DNA of 64,000 bases from Hymenobacter cyanobacteriorum. Its GTDB lineage: Bacteria; Bacteroidota; Bacteroidia; Cytophagales; Hymenobacteraceae. The stretch's first letter is position 1, and each line of letters opens with the position of its first letter. Where the stretch lies: positions 806,001 to 870,000 of the forward strand of contig NZ_JALBGC010000003.1 of the NCBI RefSeq assembly GCF_022631375.1, given 5' to 3'. Under the pieces are notes generated by a model. The model was not told where the DNA came from. It saw only the letters and a list, made by a program, of their open reading frames with translations, and made no database searches. The translations under genes and the position numbers were made by a program. Shown here in pieces: positions 49,878 to 59,223 of this stretch.

Positions 49878-50924
49878 TTGAAAACGCTTCTGAATATTCT
49901 CAAATACGGGCTGCTGCTGAGCATCTCGGGGGCTCTGATGTGGTACGCCATGCGCGGCCTGAAGTGGGATGCCATCGGGCACGCCATTCGTACGGCCAAC
50001 TATGCCTGGCTGGTACTCACGCTGGGGCTGTCGGTGCTGGGTTATTTCAGCCGGGCCTACCGCTGGCGCATGCAGTTGGAGGCTTCGCAGACGCCGGCTC
50101 CGTTCTGGGCCGTGTACCACGCCATGATGGTGGGCAACCTGGCCAATATTGTGCTGCCGCGCATGGGCGAGGTGATTCGTTGCTCGGTGCTGCGGCGCAC
50201 AAGCGGCGTGCCCGTGCAGGTGGCCATTGGCACGGTGGTGACGGAGCGCGTGATTGACGTGCTGGTGCTGTTAGGCCTGCTGAGCAGCGTGCTACTGCTT
50301 GATTTTAATACCTTCTGGGGCTTTGTGACGCAGAACGTGCTGGGCGGCAAGTACGATGCCCTGGCCCGCAACCGCACGCCGCTGCTCGTGGCTGCCGTTA
50401 TTGCGGTGGTGTTGCTGGTAGTGGCGGGCGTGGCCCTGTTCCGCAACCTGGAGCGGCTGCGGCAGAATGCCTTTTTCAACAAGGGTGTGGTGTTCGTGAA
50501 GGGCCTGCTGGCGGGCGTGTTCAGCGTGCTAAAACTGGAGAAAAAGGGCCTTTTTCTACTGCACACCCTCTTTACCTGGACGGTGTATTACCTGATGGAT
50601 TACCTGGCATTTTACTGCTTTCCCGAAACGTATGGCCTCGACATGAAGGCCGGCCTGGCAGTGCTCACCTTCGGGGCGTTTGGCATGGCCGCGCCGGTGG
50701 CGGGCGGTATCGGGCCGTTTCACGTGATGGTGCAGGGCATTTTGCTGGTGTACGGCGTCAGCAAGGAAGCCGGGATTGCCTACGCGCTGGTGGTGCACGG
50801 CGCCCAAACGCTATTGGTGGTCGTAATGGGTGCCATCAGCTTCGTGGCTGTAGCTGCCGCCGACAAAGGCACCGTAGCCGCCGAAGCCGAAGCCCTGGCC
50901 CACGAACCGCTTACCAGTGAATAG
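49878..50924 (+). CDS. lysylphosphatidylglycerol synthase TM region / flippase-like membrane protein
   Basis: This 348-residue protein has about eight membrane segments of the LPG-synthase-TM / YbhN family, which includes the flippase part of MprF. Typical segments are SRAYRWRMQLEASQTPAPF near 56-74, MMVGNLANIVLPRMGEVIRC near 83-102 and GGIGPFHVMVQGILLVYGV near the C-terminus. It lacks the soluble aminoacyl-transfer domain. The only usable start is a TTG at 49878 (no ATG before the conserved region). It probably moves a lipid across the inner membrane. The substrate is unknown. Confidence 0.85.
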   Translation: MKTLLNILKYGLLLSISGALMWYAMRGLKWDAIGHAIRTANYAWLVLTLGLSVLGYFSRAYRWRMQLEASQTPAPFWAVYHAMMVGNLANIVLPRMGEVIRCSVLRRTSGVPVQVAIGTVVTERVIDVLVLLGLLSSVLLLDFNTFWGFVTQNVLGGKYDALARNRTPLLVAAVIAVVLLVVAGVALFRNLERLRQNAFFNKGVVFVKGLLAGVFSVLKLEKKGLFLLHTLFTWTVYYLMDYLAFYCFPETYGLDMKAGLAVLTFGAFGMAAPVAGGIGPFHVMVQGILLVYGVSKEAGIAYALVVHGAQTLLVVVMGAISFVAVAAADKGTVAAEAEALAHEPLTSE

Positions 50925-50931
50925 TTTCATC

Positions 50932-51006
50932 AATGGCTGAATGGATGAATAGTTGAATGGATAACTATGCCATCTGTATCATTCGCCCAGTCAGCCATTC
51001 AGCCAT
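50932..51006. repeat. intergenic inverted repeat of GGCTGAATGG words
   Basis: The left half (ATGGCTGAATGGATGAATAG and variants) and the right half (CAGCCATTCAGCCAT) are rough complements. It fills the spacer between the flippase-like gene and rfaE2, starting seven bases after the stop. Confidence 0.75.
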
Positions 51007-51011
51007 AAATA

Positions 51012-51494
51012 ATGATGTGGACGAAAGATAAAATCCTCAGCCGCGAGCAGCTGCCGGCCACCGTGGCGGCCTGGCGGGCGCAGGGACGCAAAGTGGTGTT
51101 CACCAACGGCTGCTTCGACTTGCTGCACCTCGGGCACGTCGACTACCTGGAGCAGGCCCGCCACCTGGGCGATGCGCTGGTGGTGGGCCTGAACACTGAT
51201 GCTTCGGTGGGCGGCCTCAAGCCCGGCCGGCCCATTCAGGACGAGCAGGCCCGGGCCCGCATTCTGGCGTCGCTGGCCTTTGTCGATGCCGTGGTGCTGT
51301 TTGGCGAGCCCACGCCGTTGGCCCTCATCGAATTGGTACAGCCCGACGTGCTGGTGAAGGGCGACGATTACGCCCTGAGTGGAATTGTGGGCCACGAGCT
51401 GGTGTTGAGCCGGGGTGGGCAGGTGCGCACGGTACCGCTGGTGCCGGGCTACAGTACCTCCCGCATTGTCGAAAAAATTATGAAGCACGAGTAG
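51012..51494 (+). CDS. rfaE2: D-glycero-beta-D-manno-heptose 1-phosphate adenylyltransferase
   Basis: This 160-residue nucleotidyltransferase is equivalent to the C-terminal half of HldE. The family signature VVFTNGCFDLLHLGHVDYL lies near 28-46, with the HxGH motif as HLGHV. LVKGDDYALSGIVGHELV near 118-135 and the YSTSRIVEKI end are also conserved. It activates heptose-1-phosphate for LPS core synthesis. The kinase half (rfaE1) is not next to it, so the two domains are encoded separately. The ATG at 51012 is preceded by an in-spacer hairpin repeat. Confidence 0.92.
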   Translation: MMWTKDKILSREQLPATVAAWRAQGRKVVFTNGCFDLLHLGHVDYLEQARHLGDALVVGLNTDASVGGLKPGRPIQDEQARARILASLAFVDAVVLFGEPTPLALIELVQPDVLVKGDDYALSGIVGHELVLSRGGQVRTVPLVPGYSTSRIVEKIMKHE

Positions 51495-51563
51495 CGGTGG
51501 CGCGTCTGAAGCGGTACCGCTGTTAACTCGGCATTCATCCCTCACCCTTCAACACTTTTTAAG

Positions 51564-52232
51564 ATGTACCCTCTGCTAATTCTGCTCACGCTGGCCAGCT
51601 GGCTTATCCAGTGGCGGCTGCGCAGCAAGTTCAAACAATACTCCCAAGTGGGCCTGAGCTCGGGCCTGAGCGGGGCCGAAATCGCCGCCAAAATGCTGGC
51701 CGACCACGGCATCTACGATGTGCGCATCATCAGCACCGAGGGCCAGCTCACCGACCATTACAACCCCACCGATAAAACCGTGAACCTGAGTGAGGGCGTG
51801 TACGCTGAGCGTAGCGCTGCCGCAGCGGCCATTGCGGCGCACGAATGCGGCCACGCCGTGCAGCATAGCACTTCCTACGCCATGCTGCAGTTCCGCTCGG
51901 CCCTTGTGCCCACGCTCAGTGCCGTATCGAAATGGGTGCCGCTGCTGATTCTGGCCGGCTTCTTCCTAATTAACCGCACGCCGGTGCCGCTGCTGCTGGG
52001 CATTGGGCTGTTCGGGCTCAGCACACTGTTTTCGTTTATTACGCTGCCTGTCGAGTTCGATGCTTCGCGCCGCGCGCTGGCCTGGATGGACCAGCGCGGC
52101 GTGGTAACCCCCCAGGAGCACAGCATGGCCAAAGATGCGCTCTGGTGGGCGGCCATGACCTACGTGGTGGCGGCGCTGGCGTCGCTGGCTTCGCTGCTGT
52201 ACTACGTCAGCATTTTCATGCGTCGCCGATAG
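51564..52232 (+). CDS. YugP-type zinc metallopeptidase
   Basis: This 222-residue membrane protein is of the putative neutral zinc metallopeptidase (YugP) family. The zinc motif HECGH has His93 and His97, the pattern being HExxH. Membrane segments flank the domain at about 2-18, 118-135, 140-160 and 195-215. VEFDASRRALAWMDQRGVV near 156-174 is a family signature and may hold the third ligand region. The function is unproven. It lies 69 bases after rfaE2 and ends at a strong terminator. Confidence 0.88.
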   Translation: MYPLLILLTLASWLIQWRLRSKFKQYSQVGLSSGLSGAEIAAKMLADHGIYDVRIISTEGQLTDHYNPTDKTVNLSEGVYAERSAAAAAIAAHECGHAVQHSTSYAMLQFRSALVPTLSAVSKWVPLLILAGFFLINRTPVPLLLGIGLFGLSTLFSFITLPVEFDASRRALAWMDQRGVVTPQEHSMAKDALWWAAMTYVVAALASLASLLYYVSIFMRRR

Positions 52233-52254
52233 ATTTCGGTCTCTGATTATATAA

Positions 52255-52292
52255 AAACGCCGCCGTTCTGAGATGGAACGGCGGCGTTTTTT
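52255..52292. terminator. terminator between the YugP-type and ettA genes
   Basis: A perfect 14-bp stem (52255-52268 with 52276-52289) has A and T runs on the two sides and a 7-base loop. It serves both convergent genes. Confidence 0.9.
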
Positions 52293-52313
52293 GTAAATGC
52301 GTAAGCTGGATTA

Positions 52314-53978
<1,665 letters not shown>

Positions 53979-54268
53979 GGGAAATATATAGAAGTTGCTG
54001 AAGGAGAAATGCCGCCGCCGGGTTTGCCGGTCGTTGCGGAGCGCAAAGAACGGCAAACCCGGCGGCACAAGCTAACCTCGCCGCAGCCCGGGCAAGCGCC
54101 AAAAATCCGCACATCGACATATGTGCGCGGCGCATCATCCCATCATCGCCTTTTTGCCGTAAACTTGTAATTCCTTCCTGTATTCCACGTTCCGGCCCCG
54201 GTACTGCTTACCCCTGACCTGCTCTTTTCCTTTTCCCACACGCTTCCTACCCACGAGGTTATTATTTT

Positions 54269-55588
54269 ATGGAATCAACCGCCCACTTGCTGGCCGACGC
54301 CCAGCGTTTCGGCTACGTGGAAGCCGACGGCGTTTGGCTGCGCCCGGTACTCGACCAGCCCGCCCGCCCTATTGGCTTAGTGAAGGACACCGCCGAAGCC
54401 GCCCTGCTGTACTTCGCCCAACGTTTCGGCCTGCTGCGCACCAAAGTGGCCAACACCCTGGCTACCATGGAAGCCAGCGAGAACAAAGGCTCTTTCCTGA
54501 TGAAAGTGCTGCACCTCAAGGAGCAGCTCAAAACCTACGAAGGCCTTGGCGATTTCGAAGACCTGCAGCGCCAGCTGGTGGCCGCCGAGCAGGCCATGGC
54601 CGCCACCGTGGCCCAGAACCGCGAAAAAAACCTGGCCACCAAGCTCGGCTTCATTCAGGAAGCCGAGACCCTGCGCGACAGCATCGAATGGGTATCGGCC
54701 AGCGAAAAAGTGAAGGACCTGCGCCAGGGCTGGCTCAAAACCGGCCCCGTCGATAAAGCCCGCGCCGAAGAGCTCGAAAGCCGTTTTCAGAATGCCATTC
54801 AGGTATTTTTCGACCGGCGCAAGGCGTTTCAGTCCGATAAAAAGGCCATGACCAACCGGGTGCAGGCCCGCTACCTCGACCTCATTCAGCAGGCCGAAAA
54901 CCTGAAGAACTCCGACCAGTTCGAAACCACTTCGCGCTCGCTCAAGCAATTGCAGCAAGCCTGGCGCGAAGTGAACGGCACGCTGCCCAAAAAGCAGGCC
55001 TCCGAGTTATGGACGCGCTTTCGGGCCGCCAACAACCACTTCTTCGAGCGCCTCAAAACGCACATTGCTTCGCAGCAGGCTGCTGGCGCGCCCGGCGCCC
55101 CGGCCTCGCCCGAGGTGCTGTTGGCCCGCAAGCGCGCCCTGGCCGAGCGCGCTGAAGCCCTGATGAACGTGCCCCCGCAGGAAGCCATCAACCACGCCAA
55201 AGCCCTGCAGGCCGAGTGGAAGCAGGTGGGCACCGTGCGCGGCGAGGAGTCGGACCGCATCTGGCAGCGCTTCATGGTAGCCTGCGACAAAATATTCGAG
55301 CTCAGCGCCCTGGAATACCACCTGCGCAAGCGCACCGACGGCGCGCCCATGCCCACCAATCCGGCCGAGCGCGCCCGCTTCCGGGCCAGCACGCTGCGCA
55401 CGCTTCTCGTCGATGACAACCAGGAGCTGGCCACGCTGCGCGACAACCTTGCCAACCTCAGCCCCAGCCCCGCCAACGACGCCTTCCGGCAGATGCTGCA
55501 AACCAAGGTGCGCTCCTTCGAGCGGAAAATCCGCACCAAAAACGACCTGATTGCGCTGTTCACGCAGCAAGCCCAGGCCGCTGGTTGA
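54269..55588 (+). CDS. DUF349 domain protein
   Basis: This 439-residue cytoplasmic protein consists largely of repeated DUF349 units. These are about 70-residue helical segments with W and charged residues: SEKVKDLRQGWLKTGPV near 150, QLQQAWREVNGTLPKKQASELWTRFRAANNHFFERL near 230-265 and ALQAEWKQVGTVRGEESDRIWQRFMVACDKIFEL near 310-345. The family includes proteins linked to DNA damage response and ribosome contact, but the role is not settled. A TAAACTTG box upstream (about 54160) could be its promoter. The 290-base spacer before the gene holds no other feature I can identify. Confidence 0.85.
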   Translation: MESTAHLLADAQRFGYVEADGVWLRPVLDQPARPIGLVKDTAEAALLYFAQRFGLLRTKVANTLATMEASENKGSFLMKVLHLKEQLKTYEGLGDFEDLQRQLVAAEQAMAATVAQNREKNLATKLGFIQEAETLRDSIEWVSASEKVKDLRQGWLKTGPVDKARAEELESRFQNAIQVFFDRRKAFQSDKKAMTNRVQARYLDLIQQAENLKNSDQFETTSRSLKQLQQAWREVNGTLPKKQASELWTRFRAANNHFFERLKTHIASQQAAGAPGAPASPEVLLARKRALAERAEALMNVPPQEAINHAKALQAEWKQVGTVRGEESDRIWQRFMVACDKIFELSALEYHLRKRTDGAPMPTNPAERARFRASTLRTLLVDDNQELATLRDNLANLSPSPANDAFRQMLQTKVRSFERKIRTKNDLIALFTQQAQAAG

Positions 55589-55633
55589 ACCTTGGCCCGC
55601 ATTATGCGTTGTCGGAAGCAGCGCAACCCCCGG

Positions 55634-55664
55634 TTTGTATCTTAGCCGGAAAACCTTACCTTCG
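55634..55664 (+). promoter_or_regulatory. promoter of the DUF2795 gene
   Basis: A -33 TTTG (55634-55637) and a -7 TACCTTCG (55657-55664, one mismatch) are 19 bases apart, 26 bases before the ATG at 55691. Confidence 0.55.
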
Positions 55665-55690
55665 CCAACCCTTTTTTATCCCTTCGCACT

Positions 55691-55912
55691 ATGTACTGGA
55701 CACTCGAACTGGCATCTTACCTCGAAGATGCGCCCTGGCCCGCCACCAAAGACGAACTGATTGACTTCTCCATCCGCTCGGGCGCGCCCATGGAAGTGGT
55801 CGAGAACCTGCAAGCATTGGAAGACGACGGCCAGCCCTACGAAAACATCGAGGAGGTATGGCCCGACTACCCGACCAAGGAGGACTTCATGTTCAACGAG
55901 GACGAATATTAG
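55691..55912 (+). CDS. DUF2795 family protein
   Basis: This 73-residue acidic protein belongs to the DUF2795 family. The core SYLEDAPWPATKDELIDFSIRSGAPMEVVENLQAL and the acidic tail YENIEEVWPDYPTKEDFMFNEDEY are the usual Bacteroidota form. The function is unknown. It has its own promoter. The stop lies one base before an intergenic hairpin whose far arm enters the next gene. Confidence 0.88.
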   Translation: MYWTLELASYLEDAPWPATKDELIDFSIRSGAPMEVVENLQALEDDGQPYENIEEVWPDYPTKEDFMFNEDEY

Positions 55913-56012
55913 AAATGTTGAGTGCTAAGGGTTGAATGTTAAATGATTGACGCCGATTTGCCGACAGGTACCCGCCAGTTATCTAACACTCAACATTCAA
56001 CACTCAACATTC
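55913..56012. repeat. hairpin repeat running into the ABC ATPase gene
   Basis: The left arm (55913-55945) is built of variants of GTTGAGTGCTAAGG and GGTTGAATGTT. The right arm (55980-56012) is the complement (CTAACACTCAACATTCAACA). The ABC ATPase ATG at 55943 lies at the end of the left arm, and the right arm is translated as residues 13-23. Confidence 0.85.
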
Positions 56013-56725
56013 AGGACTTGGTTGCGGGCTACCCCGGAAGGGTGTTGGTCCGCAATCTTTTTTTATGCCTGCCCGAGCCGGCTTTCGTGGCCATCGTGGG
56101 GCACAACGGCGCGGGCAAAACCACCCTGTTTCGGGTGCTCACGGGGCAGCTGCCGTACCAGGGCCGCGTGCAGCTGCACGGGCAGGAAGTACGCACGCTG
56201 CGCCGCGCCGCCACCGCCGGCCTGCTCGGCTACCTGCCCCAGCGCGGCAGCCTGGGCTTCGCCATTGCCGTGCGCGAGCTCGTGGTGATGGGCCGCTACC
56301 GCCACCACGGCCTGCTCAGTGCCTATTCGGCAGCCGATTATGCGCTGGCCGATGCCGCACTGGCCCGCGTGGGCATGGCCCACCTGGCCGCCCGCGATTT
56401 CACGCAGCTCTCGGGCGGCGAGCAGCAGCTGGTGTGGCTGGCCCAGCTCAGCCTGCAGGATGCTCAGGTATACCTGCTCGATGAGCCCACCCAGCAGCTC
56501 GACCCGTATTACCGGCGCCAGGTTTTCAGCCTGGTGCACAACTGGGCAGTTCAGGAGAAGAAAACCGTGCTCTGCAGTACCCACGACCTCGACAATCTCA
56601 CCGAACTTACCGGCTATTTGCTGAACCTGTCGGAGCCCGAGCCGCAACTGCGGCCACTTTCCATCGAAACCGTGTACGAGGCGCGGGGCTGGCTGGAGCA
56701 GGCTCCTCTGACAGTTAAAAGCTAA
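55943..56725 (+). CDS. lone ABC transporter ATP-binding protein (iron/metal-type)
   Basis: This 260-residue ATPase is of the FecE/metal-chelate type. Walker A is GHNGAGKTTLF near residues 53-63. The signature is LSGGEQQLVWLAQLS near 157-171. Walker B is YLLDEPTQQLDPYY. The switch His is in STHDLDNL. No permease or binding protein is adjacent, so its partners must be elsewhere. Residues 1-24 (including NTQHSTLNIQ) are encoded by the hairpin repeat, not by normal ABC sequence; a TTG or GTG start at about 56018-56021 would give a protein without them. The annotated start is therefore uncertain. Confidence 0.82.
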   Translation: MIDADLPTGTRQLSNTQHSTLNIQDLVAGYPGRVLVRNLFLCLPEPAFVAIVGHNGAGKTTLFRVLTGQLPYQGRVQLHGQEVRTLRRAATAGLLGYLPQRGSLGFAIAVRELVVMGRYRHHGLLSAYSAADYALADAALARVGMAHLAARDFTQLSGGEQQLVWLAQLSLQDAQVYLLDEPTQQLDPYYRRQVFSLVHNWAVQEKKTVLCSTHDLDNLTELTGYLLNLSEPEPQLRPLSIETVYEARGWLEQAPLTVKS

Positions 56726-56785
56726 AAGTGAGGAGTTAAGATTCACTGTCTATGTGATGTTATAACTCTTCAATCTTCACTTTTA
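56724..56785. repeat. short hairpin between convergent genes
   Basis: AAAAGTGAGGAGTTAAGATT (from 56724) and AACTCTTCAATCTTCACTTT (to 56784) are near complements. Both convergent stop codons, TAA of the ABC ATPase (56723-56725) and TAA of the lycopene cyclase (56783-56785, minus), sit at the arm ends. Confidence 0.8.
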
Positions 56786-57985
56786 ACTTCCTTCCCGCCG
56801 TCCCGGTCGGCCGCGCAACACCTGCGCAATGGAGCGCATAAACGGCCCGGCCGATACTGAATTCATGATGCGCAGGTTGTCGGCCCAGCTCGTTTGCTCA
56901 TCCAAAAAGCGGAAGATGCGCTCCACGGGGTTGCGCTCGAACAGTTGGCGGAAAATGTCGCGCGTGCTTTCGCCCCGGCGCTTCATAATGTCGAGCAGCA
57001 GCGTATCGAAAAGATGAAATTGCCACTTGTCGCCGGTTGCATCAGCGGGCGGCTGGCCGGTGGTAGCCAGCGCCGCCACCAGCCGCGCCGAGTGCTGCTG
57101 AATGCGCTTGAAGGCATAGCCGGTGCTGGGTTTGGCGCGTCCGCCCCGCGTGCCCAGGTTGAGGATGTGCTGGCCTGCCCGCGCCGGCAGCGGGTGGTCC
57201 GTCATCGGAATCGCGCCTACTTCCTCGGCCGTAATGCGGTAGCTTTTCAGGCCCAGCGTGTGGGTTAGGTATGCCCGAATGGCGGTTTCATATTCCGCTT
57301 TTGATAAGACGATTTCGGAAAATAACGTGTACTCCACCAGCGCTTTGCGCGCCGAAAACGGCAGTACATAGATGAACCGCGCCTCGTGTTGCTGCTCGCC
57401 GCGAAAGTCCATAAACTCTACCGTAGTGGGGTCGAATACGTCGGCTTCTGTCTCAATTTCCCAACCCACGAAGTGCTGCAGCAAGTACCGGTGCTTCTCC
57501 GGTTGCTTCAGCTGCGCCAGGTTCGGCGGGCGGGAGTCGAAGGCGTAGCGGGCGGTGGGGGCGGTGCCGTCGGCAAGGTGGGCCAGTGCACCGGTGGGCG
57601 TATTTTCTACGCTTTCGACTGCGCTGCGCACTACCGTAAACTGCTCCGGCCGCGCCGCCAGTGCCCGGTGCACGAAGCGGTAGTAAGCGAGCCCGTTAAT
57701 GGTTTTGTAGCGGTAGCGACCCAGGTCAATCACGCGCTCGAAGCCGGGGCTGCGAAAGGCGATTTTGCGCCATTCGTGCGCCACGATGCCGTCGAACACG
57801 CCGGGCGCATCGGACCAGAACGACCACGTGCGGTCGTTCTGCGTTTTCGCTTCAGGCTCGATAAGCAGCACCTTCTTAAGGGCTAGCCGCGGCTCCTGCG
57901 CTATGTGGTAGGCCAGGCTTAGGCCCGCCGCCCCGCCGCCCACGATGAGGTAGTCGTACTCAATCAGCGAAGTGGCGTTGGACAT
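56783..57985 (-). CDS. crtY: lycopene cyclase family protein
   Basis: This 400-residue flavoprotein-like enzyme cyclises the ends of lycopene in carotenoid synthesis. The dinucleotide-binding YLIVGGGAAGLSLAYHI lies near residues 12-28, the conserved DRTWSFW near 51-57 and GTRGGRAKPSTGYAF near 286-300. The pigments of Hymenobacter are carotenoids, which fits. No other carotenoid gene lies next to it. It matches the CrtY/CrtL-type single-chain enzyme, not the CrtYcd fusion. Confidence 0.92.
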   Translation of the reverse strand: MSNATSLIEYDYLIVGGGAAGLSLAYHIAQEPRLALKKVLLIEPEAKTQNDRTWSFWSDAPGVFDGIVAHEWRKIAFRSPGFERVIDLGRYRYKTINGLAYYRFVHRALAARPEQFTVVRSAVESVENTPTGALAHLADGTAPTARYAFDSRPPNLAQLKQPEKHRYLLQHFVGWEIETEADVFDPTTVEFMDFRGEQQHEARFIYVLPFSARKALVEYTLFSEIVLSKAEYETAIRAYLTHTLGLKSYRITAEEVGAIPMTDHPLPARAGQHILNLGTRGGRAKPSTGYAFKRIQQHSARLVAALATTGQPPADATGDKWQFHLFDTLLLDIMKRRGESTRDIFRQLFERNPVERIFRFLDEQTSWADNLRIMNSVSAGPFMRSIAQVLRGRPGRREGS

Positions 57986-58026
57986 TGGAAGAGGATTAGC
58001 AACCGCAAAAATGGCACCGCGGCCAA

Positions 58027-58056
58027 CAAAAAAGCCGAACCATACGGCCCGGCTTT
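58027..58056 (-). terminator. terminator of the LOG gene
   Basis: AAAGCCG (58031-58037) pairs with CGGCTTT (58050-58056) around a 12-base loop, followed on the minus strand by a T run (58028-58033). It lies 29 bases after the stop at 58085 and before the lycopene cyclase start. Confidence 0.75.
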
Positions 58057-58084
58057 CTTGGTAGCTGAATAACGACCGAACGGC

Positions 58085-58954
58085 TTAGAAGTTCGGCGAC
58101 AGCAGGTACTTGTGGTAGAAGTCGTCGATAATTTTCACGGCTTCGCTGGCGTCGTCCACAATCTGCACCAGGTTCAGGTCGATGGCCGAAATGTTATTCT
58201 CCTCGTGCAGCATCACGTCCTCAATCCACTTGAACAGGCCGTTCCAGTAGGCCGAGCCCACCAGCACGATGGGGAAGCGGCTGATTTTCTTGGTCTGAAT
58301 CAGCGTCATGGCCTCAAACAGCTCGTCGAGCGTGCCGAAGCCGCCGGGCATGCCCACGAAGGCCTGCGCGTACTTCACAAACATCACCTTGCGCACGAAG
58401 AAGTAATCGAAGTCGATGCACTTGTCCTGGTCGATGTAGATGTTGTGCGTTTGCTCGAAGGGCAGCTCAATGTTGAGGCCCACCGACTTACCACCCTCGG
58501 AGCGGGCACCTTTGTTGCCGGCTTCCATGATGCCGGGGCCGCCGCCCGTGATGACGCCGTAGCCGTGGCGCACCAGCTTGGCCGCAATTTCCTCGGCCTG
58601 CTTGTAGTAGGGGTTCTCGGGCTTGGTGCGGGCCGAGCCGAAGATGCTCACGCAAGGGCCGATTTTGGACATCTTCTCGAAGCCCTCCACGAACTCGGCC
58701 ATCACCTTGAAAATCTGCCAGCTGTCGGCGATTTTGATTTCGTTCCAGTCCTTGTCCACGAAGGCTTTGCGCAGGCGCTGCTCGTCTTCCAGGGCCATGG
58801 CGGTTTCGCCGTTGGCGTTCTGGCGCATCTCCGTGATGGAGGTGAGCTTGTCGTCGTTTACGTTGGGCTGCTTGATGGTTTTGCCGCTGCCAGCGTTCAG
58901 CATGTCGTCAGCAACTTTGGTTTTGCTGGTTTTGGGTTTTTTAAGAGTAGCCAT
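58085..58954 (-). CDS. LOG-family (TIGR00730) nucleoside phosphoribohydrolase
   Basis: This 289-residue protein has a basic Lys/Thr-rich N-terminus (about 1-40). The Rossmann-like LOG domain follows. VITGGGPGIMEAGNKGA lies near residues 128-144 and MPGGFGTLDELFEAMTL near 202-218, the latter being the PGGxGTxxE signature with the catalytic Arg/Glu region. Proteins of this family cleave nucleotide 5'-monophosphates such as cytokinin ribotides to free base. The bacterial role may be purine turnover or TIGR00730-type activity. The ATG at 58954 is preferred over 58984. Confidence 0.9.
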   Translation of the reverse strand: MATLKKPKTSKTKVADDMLNAGSGKTIKQPNVNDDKLTSITEMRQNANGETAMALEDEQRLRKAFVDKDWNEIKIADSWQIFKVMAEFVEGFEKMSKIGPCVSIFGSARTKPENPYYKQAEEIAAKLVRHGYGVITGGGPGIMEAGNKGARSEGGKSVGLNIELPFEQTHNIYIDQDKCIDFDYFFVRKVMFVKYAQAFVGMPGGFGTLDELFEAMTLIQTKKISRFPIVLVGSAYWNGLFKWIEDVMLHEENNISAIDLNLVQIVDDASEAVKIIDDFYHKYLLSPNF

Positions 58955-59007
58955 ATGTTCAAAAGGGAATTCCTGCAAAAGCAAAATCGCCCCGAAACCG
59001 GGGCGAC

Positions 59008-59015
59008 CAAAAGTA
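59008..59015 (-). promoter_or_regulatory. -7 box of the LOG gene with a short hairpin in the leader
   Basis: On the minus strand this reads TACTTTTG, an exact TAnnTTTG match. Between it and the ATG at 58954 lies an 18-base hairpin (CGCCCCG/CGGGGCG, 58988-59005) that may influence translation. A -33 TTG at the right distance is not visible. Confidence 0.45.
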
Positions 59016-59106
59016 GGGCGTCAAAGTTATCGAATTGTTACCGAATAAAAATGCGATTGCGCAAAGGATTTTATCGGCTCACGCGGAAAGGCATCAAAGG
59101 CAAAAG

Positions 59107-59198
59107 AACGTCATGCTGAGCGAAGCCGAAGCATCTCTACCGCAGTAGTAAATCATTACTCTCGCAGTAGAGATGCTTCGGCAAGCTCAGCATGACGT
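59107..59198. repeat. 92-base hairpin family, copy 4
   Basis: The left arm starts AACGTCATGCTGAGCGAAGC, the right arm ends GCAAGCTCAGCATGACGT, and the loop contains AGTAAATCATTACT. It separates the LOG gene from the amino-acid dehydrogenase, both on the minus strand. Confidence 0.9.
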
Positions 59199-59223
59199 GC
59201 CAGACGATTGCTGACACTCAGCT

